Of a stretch of DNA of 64,000 nt, positions 55,477 to 64,000 are shown in pieces. The DNA is taken from contig NZ_JAJGNP010000008.1 in the NCBI RefSeq assembly GCF_020782245.1, forward strand, positions 91,268-155,267, given 5' to 3'. Origin of the DNA: Sphingobium soli (GTDB lineage: Bacteria; Pseudomonadota; Alphaproteobacteria; Sphingomonadales; Sphingomonadaceae). Within the stretch, counting starts at the first letter, position 1; every line of letters starts with the position of its first letter. The translations under genes were made by a program, and so were the position numbers. Below the pieces are notes generated by a model. That model ran no database searches, was not told the origin of the DNA, and saw only the letters and a list, made by a program, of their open reading frames with translations.

Positions 55477-56571
55477 TCAGGCGTCAGCTGAAACGATCGC
55501 TGCGGGATAATCGGTGTAGCCCTCAGCGCCGCCACCATAGATCGTGGCCGGATTCATCTGCGCGAGCGCCACACCGCTTTTGAAACGCTCGACGAGATCG
55601 GGATTGGCAATGAAATGATGCCCGAAGGCGAAGAGATTGGCCTTGCCCTGGCTGAGGCGTGACTTCGCCAGTTCAAGGTCATAGCCATTGTTGGCGATGT
55701 AGGTATTGCGGAAGCGCTGCCTCAATGCGTCGAAATCGAAGGGCGTCGCATCACGCGGTCCGCCGGTCGCGCCTTCGACGACGTGGATATAGGCGATGCC
55801 AAGACCATCGAGCGCTTCCACGACATGATTGAACTGCGGCAGCTCGTCGCTCGACAGGACGATGCCGCTGGCCGGCGACACCGGCGAGAGGCGGACGCCC
55901 GTACGCTGCGCGCCGATCTCGCTCGCCACGGCGGCGGTCACTTCGATCAGTAACCGGCCGCGGTTCTCGACTGAACCGCCATAGACGTCCGTGCGGACAT
56001 TGGCAGTTTCGCGGAGGAACTGATCGAGCAGATAGCCGTTCGCACCATGGACCTCGACGCCGTCGAAACCGGCGACAATTGCATTGGCCGCAGCCTTGCG
56101 GAAATCCTCGACGATGCCGGGTATCTCGTGCGCTTCGAGCGCGCGCGGCTCGGACACATCGACGAAACCATTGTTAACGAACGTCTTGGTCTCGGCACGA
56201 ATCGCCGATGGCGCGACCGGCGCCTCTCCGTCATGAAGATCGACATGGCTGACACGCCCGACATGCCAGAGCTGCACAAAGATGCGGCCGCCCTTGGCAT
56301 GGACCGCGTCGGTCACCTTGCGCCAACCTGCGATCTGTTCGGGCGTGTAGAGGGCGGGCGTATCCTGATAACCCTGGGCCTGCCGCGAAACCTGCGTCGC
56401 CTCGGTGATGATGAGCCCGGCGCTCGCACGCTGCGCATAATAGTCCGCCGCAAATCGGCTCGGCACGAGGCCCGCCCCCGCGCGGTTGCGGGTCAAGGGC
56501 GCCATGACGATGCGGTTCGCAAGCATGAGTCCGCCAAGGTCGTAAGGGCTAAACAGGTCGGTATCGGTCAT
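55477..56571 (-). CDS. Old Yellow Enzyme-family alkene reductase (NemA-like)
   Basis: This 364-residue flavoenzyme reduces activated C=C bonds, nitrate esters or N-ethylmaleimide with NADPH. It has the family segments LANRIVMAPLTRNRA near the N-terminus, IFVQLWHVGRVSH, EVHGANGYLLDQFLRE with the active-site HGAN, YGGSVENRGRLL, and the C-terminal phosphate loop with NPDLVERF. It lies between the quinone reductase and SDR genes. Its place in a TetR-controlled operon recalls the NemR-NemA electrophile response of E. coli. Confidence 0.92.
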   Translation of the reverse strand: MTDTDLFSPYDLGGLMLANRIVMAPLTRNRAGAGLVPSRFAADYYAQRASAGLIITEATQVSRQAQGYQDTPALYTPEQIAGWRKVTDAVHAKGGRIFVQLWHVGRVSHVDLHDGEAPVAPSAIRAETKTFVNNGFVDVSEPRALEAHEIPGIVEDFRKAAANAIVAGFDGVEVHGANGYLLDQFLRETANVRTDVYGGSVENRGRLLIEVTAAVASEIGAQRTGVRLSPVSPASGIVLSSDELPQFNHVVEALDGLGIAYIHVVEGATGGPRDATPFDFDALRQRFRNTYIANNGYDLELAKSRLSQGKANLFAFGHHFIANPDLVERFKSGVALAQMNPATIYGGGAEGYTDYPAAIVSADA

Positions 56572-56625
56572 TGTCTCAGTTTCCGTTCGAATGCGTTGAA
56601 TGCGTTTGCGCGATTCTACGGCTTC

Positions 56626-57414
56626 TCACGCGCTCGCCAGATAGTGATCGGCGGGCCGGGACTGCGCGAAACCGGGGATCATGGCCTGACGCGCGGCCTC
56701 GAAATCTGTCCATTGTCCCCCATCATGAAGTGGCGGGATCGTGACGATTTCGCGCCGGTCGAAGCCGACCAACGCCGCGTCCACCCGATCGTCCACCTCC
56801 ATCACGCCTGAAAGGGTGTCGACATCGACGCCCGCATGTCCCCAGATTTCGGTGCGGGTCGCCGCCGGAAGCACAGCCTGGACATAGACGCCCTGGGAAG
56901 CGAGCTGGAGGCTCAACGCTTGTGAGAGGTGCAGCACGAAAGACTTGGTCGCGCCATAGACCGGCATGCCGAATTCCGGAGCAAGGCCGACCACGGAGCC
57001 AATATTCACGATCGCGCCTTCACCCGCTTGCGCAAGGCGGGGGGCGACGGCGTGGGCAAGGCGCACGAGTGCGGTCGTGTTGAGCGCCACCAGCCTGTCG
57101 ATATCGTCAGCGGTTTGGTCGAGGAAGGTGCCCGCCAGGCTCGCCCCGGCATTGTTGATGAGGATTCCGATCCGCGCGTCGTCGCGCAGCCGCGCCTCGA
57201 CCACTGCGCGCTCTGCCGGATCGACGAGATCGGCCGCCACGATGTCGATCGTAACGCCGGTGTCGCGCCGCAGACGGTCGGCCAGCGCCTCCATTCGCGC
57301 CGTGTTGCGAGCGACCAGCACCAAGTCATGACCACGGCGCGCGAAGCGCTCGGCATAGGCCGCTCCGATGCCAGTGGAGGCGCCGGTAATGAGGACGGTT
57401 GGCTTGTCGGTCAT
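56626..57414 (-). CDS. Short-chain dehydrogenase/reductase
   Basis: This 262-residue SDR has the NADP loop TGASTGIGAAYAERF, the NNAG motif in GILINNAGASLAG, the catalytic serine strand NIGSVVG and the catalytic YGATKSFVL (YxxxK). Substrate unknown; similar enzymes reduce keto groups of small or fatty compounds. ATG at 57414 follows AAAGGGC; a longer frame overlapping the operator region is less likely. It is the first gene of the operon and faces the TetR gene. Confidence 0.88.
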   Translation of the reverse strand: MTDKPTVLITGASTGIGAAYAERFARRGHDLVLVARNTARMEALADRLRRDTGVTIDIVAADLVDPAERAVVEARLRDDARIGILINNAGASLAGTFLDQTADDIDRLVALNTTALVRLAHAVAPRLAQAGEGAIVNIGSVVGLAPEFGMPVYGATKSFVLHLSQALSLQLASQGVYVQAVLPAATRTEIWGHAGVDVDTLSGVMEVDDRVDAALVGFDRREIVTIPPLHDGGQWTDFEAARQAMIPGFAQSRPADHYLASA

Positions 57415-57447
57415 GGCATTGCCCTTTCGTAGCATCGAAACTATATT

Positions 57448-57492
57448 AATGATGAGTGTCATCATTGGACTTAAATATGATGGTCGTCATCA
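57448..57492. promoter_or_regulatory. Two operators in the SDR/TetR divergent promoter
   Basis: TGATG-AGTG-TCATCA (inside a 19-bp palindrome with 8-bp arms, 57448-57466) and TGATG-GTCG-TCATCA type at 57478-57492 share TGATG-N5-CATCA and have centres 28 bp apart. The pair sits between the two start codons and suits a TetR homodimer acting on both transcripts. Confidence 0.68.
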
Positions 57493-57523
57493 AAATGTCA
57501 ATGCCGAGCGGAGACAGCGTGAA

Positions 57524-58075
57524 ATGAAGGTAACCCAGGAGCAGAAGGCGCAGAACCGCACCCGCATCCTGACAGAGGCGGGACGGCTGTTTCGCGAGAA
57601 GGGTTTTGAAGCCGTGAGCGTCGCCGAAGTGATGAAGGCTGCCGGGATGACCCATGGCGGCTTCTACGGACATTTCCAGTCAAAGGACGACTTAGTCGCC
57701 CAGACCATCGCTCATGCCATCGGCAGCCAATCTGTGATCGATGACCTTGGAACCTGGATCGACACCTATCTCTCGCAACTCCATCGTGAGCATCCGGATC
57801 TGGGCTGCCCAATGGCTGCCCTTGCGGGGTTCATGCGGCAGCAGGCCCCAGAGGCACGCGCGTCCATGGCACAGGTCCTTGGCTCGCAGATCAACACGCT
57901 CACCGATGTCATGCCCGGTGTCGACGCTGCCCAGCGGCGCCGGGCGGCGATCGGGAGTTGGTCCGCGATGGTCGGCGCGCTCATCCTCTCCCGGTCGATC
58001 GATGACCCAGAGCTGTCGGCCGAAGTTTTGTCTGAGACGCGGGCATGGATCGGCGAGAAAACGATGCCCGACTAA
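57524..58075 (+). CDS. TetR/AcrR-family regulator
   Basis: This 183-residue repressor has the TetR helix-turn-helix (NRTRILTEAGRLFREKGFEAVSVAEVMKAAGMTHGGFYGHFQSKDDLV) and a variable ligand domain (about 70-180) resembling regulators of oxidoreductase genes. The ATG at 57524 is the first codon in register with similarity; GGAG lies 11 bases upstream. It is divergent from the reductase operon with two matching palindromes between, so it probably represses the operon and itself until an electrophile or related compound binds. Confidence 0.9.
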   Translation: MKVTQEQKAQNRTRILTEAGRLFREKGFEAVSVAEVMKAAGMTHGGFYGHFQSKDDLVAQTIAHAIGSQSVIDDLGTWIDTYLSQLHREHPDLGCPMAALAGFMRQQAPEARASMAQVLGSQINTLTDVMPGVDAAQRRRAAIGSWSAMVGALILSRSIDDPELSAEVLSETRAWIGEKTMPD

Positions 58076-58207
58076 GGCGGATGACGTTGCGCCTCTCGCT
58101 CCCAGAGAGGGTCAACGGGAAAGTCCCACGCCGAGGCTCACCACTTCGCGATGCCCCCGGTTCCCTTGAACAGTCTTGGAGCCAACAGCTTCGAAGTTGA
58201 CGGCCGA

Positions 58208-59107
58208 CTAATTGATCATTTGATTGTCGATTGACTGCCTGAGCTTGCGCACGTCGCGCGCGGGCGGCGCCCCGAACTGCCGTAGATATTCGCGGCTGAA
58301 CTGGGAGGCGCTTTCATAGCCGACCGCATAGGCGACATCGGAGGCACTACGGTCGCCGGCGAGCAGCAATTGGCGCGCCTCCTGAAGGCGAATCTGCTTT
58401 TGATACTGGATTGGGCTCAGGCCGGTCAGCGCGACGAAGTGGCGATGCAGGCTTGCCCGGCTCATGCCGGCGGCTTCGCACAGCGCCTCGACCCGAAGCA
58501 GCCTGTTGCCATGGTCGCGAATCAACTCGACCGCGCGGCGGATGCCGCCGATTGCGCCTTCCGGGCGGGCGATGTGGCGCAACAGTCGGCCCTGTGGGCC
58601 TTGCAGGAGACGATAGAGCAATTCGCGTTCTGCCATCGGCGCGAGCCCCGGGATATCCGCAGGCGTGTCGAGCAACGCAAGCAGTCGCAGCAGCGTGTCG
58701 CGCAGCAGCGGCGTCATCAGATTGATCGCAATACCGCTGTCAGGCGTGTCCGCATCGCGCACCGCCGGCATCGTCGATGCGACCTCGGCGAGAAGCGCCG
58801 GGTCGAGGACCAACGAAACCGCCACATAAGGACTGCCGCCGTCAGCATCATGGATCTGCCCGCTCAAAGGCAGATCAAGTGCGCTGACCAGATACTGAGA
58901 CGCATCGTAGCGCAGCAGTTCGTCGTGAATGGCCACCTCTTTCGATCCCTGCAGAATGAAGCAGATCATCGAGCGGTAGAGGCATGGTGACGTGCCCGAA
59001 CTCGCTTGACCTACGCCGATTTCAAAGCGCGGGATTGGCGTCAGGGTCGTTCCGGTCCGGCCGTGGCGGAGCGCGAGATCGCGAAGGGGCTGCAGGTTTT
59101 CGGTCAT
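58208..59107 (-). CDS. AraC-family regulator with cupin-type N-terminal domain
   Basis: This 299-residue regulator has an AraC_N cupin-like ligand domain (CLYRSMICFILQGSKEVAIHDELLRYDASQYL) and a C-terminal pair of helix-turn-helix motifs (RVEALCEAAGMSRASLHRHFVALTGLSPIQYQKQIRLQEAR). It is divergent from an SDR-GST-hydrolase run with 173 bp between starts, so these are its likely targets. The ATG at 59107 is used; a longer frame continues upstream but without similarity or a better ribosome-binding site. Confidence 0.88.
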   Translation of the reverse strand: MTENLQPLRDLALRHGRTGTTLTPIPRFEIGVGQASSGTSPCLYRSMICFILQGSKEVAIHDELLRYDASQYLVSALDLPLSGQIHDADGGSPYVAVSLVLDPALLAEVASTMPAVRDADTPDSGIAINLMTPLLRDTLLRLLALLDTPADIPGLAPMAERELLYRLLQGPQGRLLRHIARPEGAIGGIRRAVELIRDHGNRLLRVEALCEAAGMSRASLHRHFVALTGLSPIQYQKQIRLQEARQLLLAGDRSASDVAYAVGYESASQFSREYLRQFGAPPARDVRKLRQSIDNQMIN

Positions 59108-59280
59108 GCCAAAGACTATGACACCAATCTTCACGTCCGCAAAGATCCTGAGACAATCAGGCAAGGAATTGAGAGCATCAGGCGGGGCGTCGGGCACACC
59201 GATCGCCTATTTGAATGGCAGCGAACGCGACGCCTCAGCGGCGTGCCGTCCGAAAAATCAAAACCACGAGGAACGTTGCA

Positions 59281-60039
59281 ATGTCTCAGAAGATCGCAAT
59301 CATTACGGGAGCCAGCCGCGGCCTCGGTCGCAACATGGCGCTGCACCTCGCAAGGCGCGGTGTGGGTGTCATCGGCACCTACCGAAACAGCGCTGCAGAA
59401 GCCCAGTCACTTATCGACGAGATCGAAACGTTGGGCGGAAAGGCAGCGATGCTGGCGCTCGATATCACCGACACGGCAAGCTTTCCAGACTTCGCGCAGA
59501 CGGTCGCCGACACGCTGACGACGACCTTCGGCACCGACCAGTTCGACTATCTGGTCAATAACGGCGGTGAGGGCCTCTATACAATGCTCGCCGACGCGAG
59601 CGAGGACCAGTTCGACCAGATGGTCGACATGCACCTGCGCGGGCCGCTGTTCCTGACCCAGAAGCTGCTGCCGCTGATCGTCGACGGCGGGCGCATCCTG
59701 AACGTCTCCACCGCCTTTGTTCGCACGACGATGGCAGGCTATGGTCTCTATGCCGCTGCCAAAGCGGCACTTCAGACGCTGACGAAGTTCATGGCCGTCG
59801 AGCTGGGTCCACGCCAGATCCGCGTCAACGCGATCGCGCCGGGTGCCATCGCCACCGACTTTGGCGGCGGCCGGGTGCGCGACGACCAGCATATCAACGA
59901 TTTTGTTGCCGGTACCATCGCGCTTGGCCGCGTCGGCCAGCCCGACGATATCGGTGGCGCGGTCGCCGCCATCCTGTCCGACGATCTCGGTTGGGCTACC
60001 GGCACAACGTTCGACGTATCGGGCGGCCAGTCGCTCTGA
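59281..60039 (+). CDS. Short-chain dehydrogenase/reductase
   Basis: This 252-residue classical SDR has TGASRGLGRNMA, a NNGGEG in place of NNAG, NVSTAFVRTTM and the catalytic segment YAAAKAALQTLTKFMAVELG with Y and K of YxxxK. RVNAIAPGAIATDFGG is the usual substrate-loop strand. It follows AGGAA and begins the transcription unit with the GST and the hydrolase-like gene, 28 bp upstream of the GST. Substrate unknown. Confidence 0.9.
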   Translation: MSQKIAIITGASRGLGRNMALHLARRGVGVIGTYRNSAAEAQSLIDEIETLGGKAAMLALDITDTASFPDFAQTVADTLTTTFGTDQFDYLVNNGGEGLYTMLADASEDQFDQMVDMHLRGPLFLTQKLLPLIVDGGRILNVSTAFVRTTMAGYGLYAAAKAALQTLTKFMAVELGPRQIRVNAIAPGAIATDFGGGRVRDDQHINDFVAGTIALGRVGQPDDIGGAVAAILSDDLGWATGTTFDVSGGQSL

Positions 60040-60067
60040 TCCGTTTTCAACACATGAAGGTCCTGTC

Positions 60068-60742
60068 ATGACAGAGCAAAACCTTACTCTCATCAGCCAC
60101 CCGCTGTGCCCGTTCGTGCAGCGTGCCGTGATCGTCCTTCTCGAAAAGGGGGTGGCGTTCGACCGGGTCAATGTAGACCTGGCGGCCAAGCCCGACTGGT
60201 TTCTGGCCCTGTCGCCCACAGGCAAGGTGCCGGTGCTGAAGGTACGCCAGCCGCACGGTGAGGATGCGATCCTCTTCGAAAGCGTGGCAATCTGCGAATA
60301 TCTGGACGAGACGCAAGGTGGCGCGGCGATGTACCCCGACAATGCATTGCTGCGCGCCCGGCACCGCGCCTGGATCGAATTCGCTACCCAGACCTTCACG
60401 GAGGGCTGGCAGTTCCTTCACGCCAAGGACATGGCGGCCGCCGACGCCAAGCGAGCGGCCTTCCGTGATCGGCTGAGCAAGGTCGAGGCGGAACTGGGCA
60501 ACGGCCCCTATTTCGCTGGGCCGGATTTTGGTCTGATCGATGCGGTCTACGCTCCGCTGTTCGGCTATTTCGGGATCATCGACAGGCAAGTGGCGGACCC
60601 GATCTTTGCTGGCCTGCCACGTGTGACGGCGTGGCGCGCGGCGCTCGCCGAGCGATCCAGCGTCAAGAACGCCGCGATCGACACCTATCCCGACCTGTTT
60701 CGCGACCACCTGCGCCAGCAAGCCGCGATGATCGCCGCCTGA
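60068..60742 (+). CDS. Cysteine-type glutathione S-transferase (omega-like)
   Basis: This 224-residue protein has a thioredoxin-fold N-terminal domain with the active-site cysteine C14 in HPLCPFVQR, a feature of omega/DHAR-like GSTs that act as thiol transferases or reductases instead of conjugating enzymes, then the GKVPVLKV cis-proline and ESVAICEYL glutathione-binding segments and an all-helical C-terminal domain. It lies between the SDR and a cysteine-hydrolase-like gene; all may serve reductive detoxification. Confidence 0.89.
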   Translation: MTEQNLTLISHPLCPFVQRAVIVLLEKGVAFDRVNVDLAAKPDWFLALSPTGKVPVLKVRQPHGEDAILFESVAICEYLDETQGGAAMYPDNALLRARHRAWIEFATQTFTEGWQFLHAKDMAAADAKRAAFRDRLSKVEAELGNGPYFAGPDFGLIDAVYAPLFGYFGIIDRQVADPIFAGLPRVTAWRAALAERSSVKNAAIDTYPDLFRDHLRQQAAMIAA

Positions 60743-60770
60743 GCCTTATCACCATCCCAGGAGTTACCTC

Positions 60771-61205
60771 ATGACCGACGCATCCAGGAGCGCGTTGATC
60801 CTGATCGAATATGTCAACGACTGGCTCTCCCCGACAGGCGGCATCTATCCGGCATTTCAGGACCGGGAGCAGGTCGACACCGCCGTCGCCAATTCGAAGA
60901 TCATCCTCGAAGAGGCCCGCCATGTCGTCCGCGAGCGTGCCGGCGGCAGCAGCGTCTTCGTCGGCACCACGCTCGACGGTTATCTGCGCAACAACCGCAT
61001 CGATGAGATCTACCTGTCGGGCTTTTCGCTGCGCCAGTGCGTTGAATCCTCGATGCGTAACGCGCACGACCTCGGCTACGACATCAACGTCATCTATGAC
61101 GCGTCGGCCGGCTATACTCGCAAGCAGCAGGACAATTTCGTAACCGAAATCGCGCCCTTTTACGCTAACGCCATCACCGCTCAGGAGTTCGTAGCGCAAG
61201 TATGA
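60771..61205 (+). CDS. Isochorismatase-like cysteine hydrolase, internally shortened
   Basis: This 144-residue protein starts and ends like an isochorismatase-family hydrolase: ALILIEYVNDWL (normally D or E-M-Q-ND) at the N-terminus, GYLRNNRIDEIYLSGFSLRQCVESSMRNAHDLGYDINVI with the nucleophile cysteine, and a DAS ending strand. The family is normally 180-200 residues; about 40 residues that carry the catalytic lysine are missing after residue 45, with no frame break. It is probably inactive or changed in function. AGGAGTT precedes the ATG. Confidence 0.72.
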   Translation: MTDASRSALILIEYVNDWLSPTGGIYPAFQDREQVDTAVANSKIILEEARHVVRERAGGSSVFVGTTLDGYLRNNRIDEIYLSGFSLRQCVESSMRNAHDLGYDINVIYDASAGYTRKQQDNFVTEIAPFYANAITAQEFVAQV

Positions 61206-61685
61206 TCCGCCGCTGGCCGAACTCCGTCATGGAGCCGGGTTTCCGTGGGGCCATAGCCGAGGGGTTATGTCAGAATCCGGATGATAGTCGCACCGGGTAG
61301 TGGCGACGCATTTGAACGTGCCTTCTCAGTCCAGTCTGCCCCTAGGAACCGCGAAGTGCGTCCTATCAGTGAACGTGAGGAAGAGCGACATCCAGAATGC
61401 GAAGGGGTTCGCGCAGTTCGCCCGGACGGACTGGCTCAGGAATGCTGCTGACGAGCGCCTTCCACCTTCGAGGGCAACACGACCGCTTGTGCGGACGACC
61501 GGAGTGTCCGACTACTCTCAGCCGGGGATTGGCCCACACCCGATGCACGTGCCACATGGATCTTCAGCGCTACGTAGCGCCGGCGACCAGCATTACCCAA
61601 CGCGAAACCGGCGGTATGATCGATCCGGGTCGAATACGGCGCTAGCACAGCGTCAGCGGTCAGGCGCTGACCCTACCCAGTCGGA
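61206..61685. other. 480-bp gap with no recognised gene
   Basis: Open frames exist on both strands, but none has a ribosome-binding site or similarity. The composition is coding-like, so it may be decayed sequence. No promoter motif is clear. Confidence 0.5.
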
Positions 61686-62942
61686 TCAGGCGGCGAACGT
61701 GGTCTCATGTGCCGACAAAGGAATCACGCGGATGCGATTCGTGGTGCCGGGCACGCCGAACGGGAAGCCGCAAACCACGACGATGCTGTGGTCGCTGTCC
61801 TGCAGGCCCAATTGCCAGGCAGCCTTTTCCGGGATGATCGGCACCGTATCATGGTTCGTGACCTCGGCATCGACCAGCGGGCGGATACCCCAGACCAGCG
61901 CCATGCGTCGTGCAATGGCGGTATTGGTCGTCAGTAGCGCCGTCGGCCGGGGGGAGCGGCGGGAGGCGATCCGGCGGCCGGATGCGCCGGTTGAGGAGAA
62001 TACGACGATCGCAGGCGCCTTCAGCGCGTTTGCGAGGTCAACCGCAGCCGCGGCGATCGCTCGGTTGGAGGTGTCTGCCTCTGGCGCGGTTGCGCTCAAA
62101 GATGCGGCGTAGAACGGGTGCCCTTCGGTGCGCTGAATGATGCGGTCCATCATTGCAACCGGTTCTACCGGGAACTGGCCGGATGCCGTTTCCGCCGACA
62201 GCATCACCGCGTCCGCTCCGTCATAGACGGCAGTCGCCACATCCGATGCCTCGGCACGGGTCGGCGCAGGTGTAGTGATCATCGATTCTAGCATCTGCGT
62301 CGCAACGATCACCGGGCGGTCCAGTTGTCGGCACAGGCGGATGATCTCCTTCTGCCGGCCAGGCACGTCTTCTGGCGTGATTTCGCCCCCAAGATCGCCG
62401 CGCGCGATCATCACCGCATCGGCCTCTCCCACGATTTCCGACAGGCTGTCGAGTGCGGATGGCTTCTCGATCTTGGCGATCAGCCCGGCACGTCCTTGAA
62501 TGAGCGCCTTGGCCTGGATCAGGCCCTTGGGCTGTTGGACAAAGGACAGGGCTAGCCAGTCCACGCCCACAGACAGGCCGAATTCAAGATCGACCCGATC
62601 CTTCGCTGTCAGCGCGGGCAGATCGACCACCGTGTCCGGCAGGTTGACTCCCTTGCGCTCCAGAGTGCGGCCGCCAGCCACAACCCGCGCCGTGATGGAG
62701 CTACTCTGGCACTCTTCCGCCTCGAGCCGTATCCGGCCGTCGTCGATCAGCAATTGATGGCTGGGTGCAATCGCCGCAAATATCTCCGGGTGGGGCAAGA
62801 TGATCGTGCCGTCCGCGCCGTCGAGGGTCAGAACTACCCGGTCGCCTGGTTCGACCTGTCGCGGACCATCGTGCAGCGTGCCGACGCGAATCTTCGGTCC
62901 CTGAAGATCCTGCAAGATTCCCACCGGGCGGGCAACCGACAT
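61686..62942 (-). pseudogene. pyk: Pyruvate kinase missing about 75 N-terminal residues
   Basis: The frame encodes the rest of a pyruvate kinase: GILQDLQGPKIRVG, the B domain, KDRVDLEFGL, KIEKPSALD with the catalytic lysine, MIARGDLGGEI, the ATQMLESMI active-site segment, AVYDGADAVMLSAETASG, and the C-terminal allosteric domain. The N-terminal part with the RTKIVATLGP strand and the RINFSHG phosphate site is absent; a TAA stands 12 codons upstream of the first ATG. Without that part it should be inactive. The break lies near 62945, close to the P450 remnant's end, pointing to a rearrangement. Confidence 0.82.
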
Positions 62943-63033
62943 GAACAGGGTCCCGATGATGACGCATTCTTAACTGTGCATATTGCCTTTTAAAGGAGTT
63001 GCGTCCGTCAACGCTCCTCGGAGCAGGCAAAAT

Positions 63034-63923
63034 CTACCAACGGACCGGCAAAGCGCGAAGCCCGTGAACCAATTGCTCGTTCTTGAACTCCAGGTCCTCG
63101 AACGGGATAGCGAGGCTCAGTGCAGGAAAGCGCTTGAAGAGCGTTCCGAACACGACCTCCAGTTCCATCCGAGCAAGAGACTGACCCAGGCATTGATGTA
63201 TGCCAAACGAAAATGCCATGTGATTGGAAGCATCGCGTTCCACATTGAAGCAATCTGGATAAGAATAAACGTCTGGGTCGTGATTGGCCGCCGTTATCAA
63301 AGCGTAAACACCTTCTCCTTTCTTAACGGTGTGGCCACCTATCTCCACATCGGCAGTAGCCACCCTGGCAGAATTATATTGCACGATCGAATTGAAACGT
63401 AACATTTCGTCTACGGCGCGTGCCACGGATTCAGGCTGCGCCTTGAGCTTAGCCAATTGATCGGGGTTGCGAAGAAGCGTCACGATCCCCAAAGTAATCT
63501 GGTTGGTGGTCGTTTCATGCCCTGCGAGATAGAGCAGCGACACCATGCTGATCGCCGCCTGGTGGGAAAGGTGTCCTGGCAGGATTTGGTCGATGACGAG
63601 CCGGCTTAGCAAATCCTCTCCGTCGCCAGGATTTGCTTCCCGCTCTCGCAAAATCCGGTCGATGATGATGCCCATCTGCCGCGCGGCTTCAGCCGGCACG
63701 GAAGGGACGGCAGTAATGTCATTCTTCTGTGCGCCGAATGCTTCCATGTCCCGGTGATATTCGGCAGGCACGCCGAGCATCAAAGAGATCACGATGGATG
63801 GAAGCGGCCCGGCAAGCGCGGTGACCAGATCGGCAGGCTGCCCACCCACCTCGATCTTATCGAGCAGGTCGTCCAGCACGGACTGAACGCGAGGGCGAAG
63901 CTCCTGCATACGCTTGAATGTGA
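63034..63923 (-). pseudogene. Cytochrome P450 with N-terminus removed by an IS end
   Basis: The frame holds most of a soluble bacterial P450: the I-helix oxygen motif AGHETTTN, the K-helix ExxR (EMLR), and the heme loop FGIHQCLGQSLAR with its cysteine. It is similar to CYP families acting on terpenes or other small hydrophobic compounds. The normal first 100 or so residues are missing: at FKRMQELRP the similarity stops and IS sequence begins. An ATG inside the IS could start translation, but the product would not fold as a P450. Confidence 0.83.
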
Positions 63924-64000
63924 TGTTGATTTCCACTGAGAAGTGACCCGGGTTTTCCATCGAGAAGTGACCCGTCTGCGGATTATGTTTCGGGTGTCAC
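63924..64000. mobile_element. End of an IS21-type element, continuing beyond the window
   Basis: From TGTTGATTTCC onwards the sequence has two copies of a GAGAAGTGACCC repeat, each preceded by TTCCA, 24 bp apart. Several short internal repeats just inside the terminus are a feature of IS21-family ends, and this motif resembles such elements. The transposase genes istA and istB would lie to the right. The insertion truncates the P450 gene. Confidence 0.65.

Noticed and set aside
61300..62112. 270-codon plus-strand frame over the pyruvate kinase 3' end
   Set aside because: The second half is antisense to conserved pyruvate kinase sequence and the first half has no similarity.

Overview
The window is high-GC alphaproteobacterial DNA, most likely from a sphingomonad (Sphingobium, Sphingomonas or Novosphingobium type). 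The grounds are the gene families present (a TonB receptor with SapC, cupin and tryptophan-halogenase-like partners, DUF3008, DUF3072, a MucR/Ros-like regulator) and a perfect general-stress promoter of the GGAAC-N16-CGTT type. No intact tRNA, rRNA or CRISPR array is present.

Positions 1-44000 look like ordinary chromosome. From the left: the 3' part of a KDPGal aldolase gene; a small inner-membrane iron-uptake-type operon (DUF3649, PepSY, DUF3325) behind a Fur-like palindrome; a two-component system divergent from a complete tripartite RND efflux operon; a sugar-type MFS permease divergent from a secreted GH127 enzyme; and a large-subunit catalase. The centrepiece at 17.7-29.8 kb is a beta-glucan utilisation locus. 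It holds a TonB receptor, then a tightly overlapping run of SapC, cupin, flavin-halogenase-like protein and GH16 endoglucanase, then a LacI regulator, an MFS permease and a GH3 beta-glucosidase. Near-identical palindromes (GTGAACGTTCAC type) lie before the receptor and before the GH3 gene. After it come a LysR regulator with mmsA, yaaA, short-chain dehydrogenases, a cation efflux protein, small stress proteins, a retropepsin-like protease, a large hybrid histidine kinase, a Na+/H+ antiporter, an amidinohydrolase, and a fructokinase/mannose-6-phosphate isomerase pair.

At about 44155 the 3' half of a tRNA-Glu gene marks the edge of a mobile region. To its right are an excisionase-like protein, DUF736, DUF2274, trbI, trbG and the tail of trbF, all on the minus strand: the end of a conjugation operon of an integrative element. 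An IS3-family copy interrupts it. The transposase orfB of that copy is broken by two insertions of about 22 nt each. On the far side of the IS lies a second, truncated DUF736 gene. A repeat-dense region with a 246-bp imperfect palindrome, a MucR-like regulator lacking the first zinc-finger cysteine, a DUF2285 protein, and an uncharacterised minus-strand operon of a tail-anchored LuxR-type regulator, a small soluble protein, a membrane protein and a winged-helix regulator follow.

From 54.4 to 61.2 kb lies a reductase/electrophile-stress block: a quinone-oxidoreductase-like enzyme, an Old Yellow Enzyme and an SDR divergent from a TetR regulator across two matching operators, then an AraC regulator divergent from an SDR, a GST and a shortened isochorismatase-like protein. 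The right end is decayed: a pyruvate kinase without its N-terminus and a cytochrome P450 without its N-terminus, the latter cut by the end of an IS21-type element that runs off the window.
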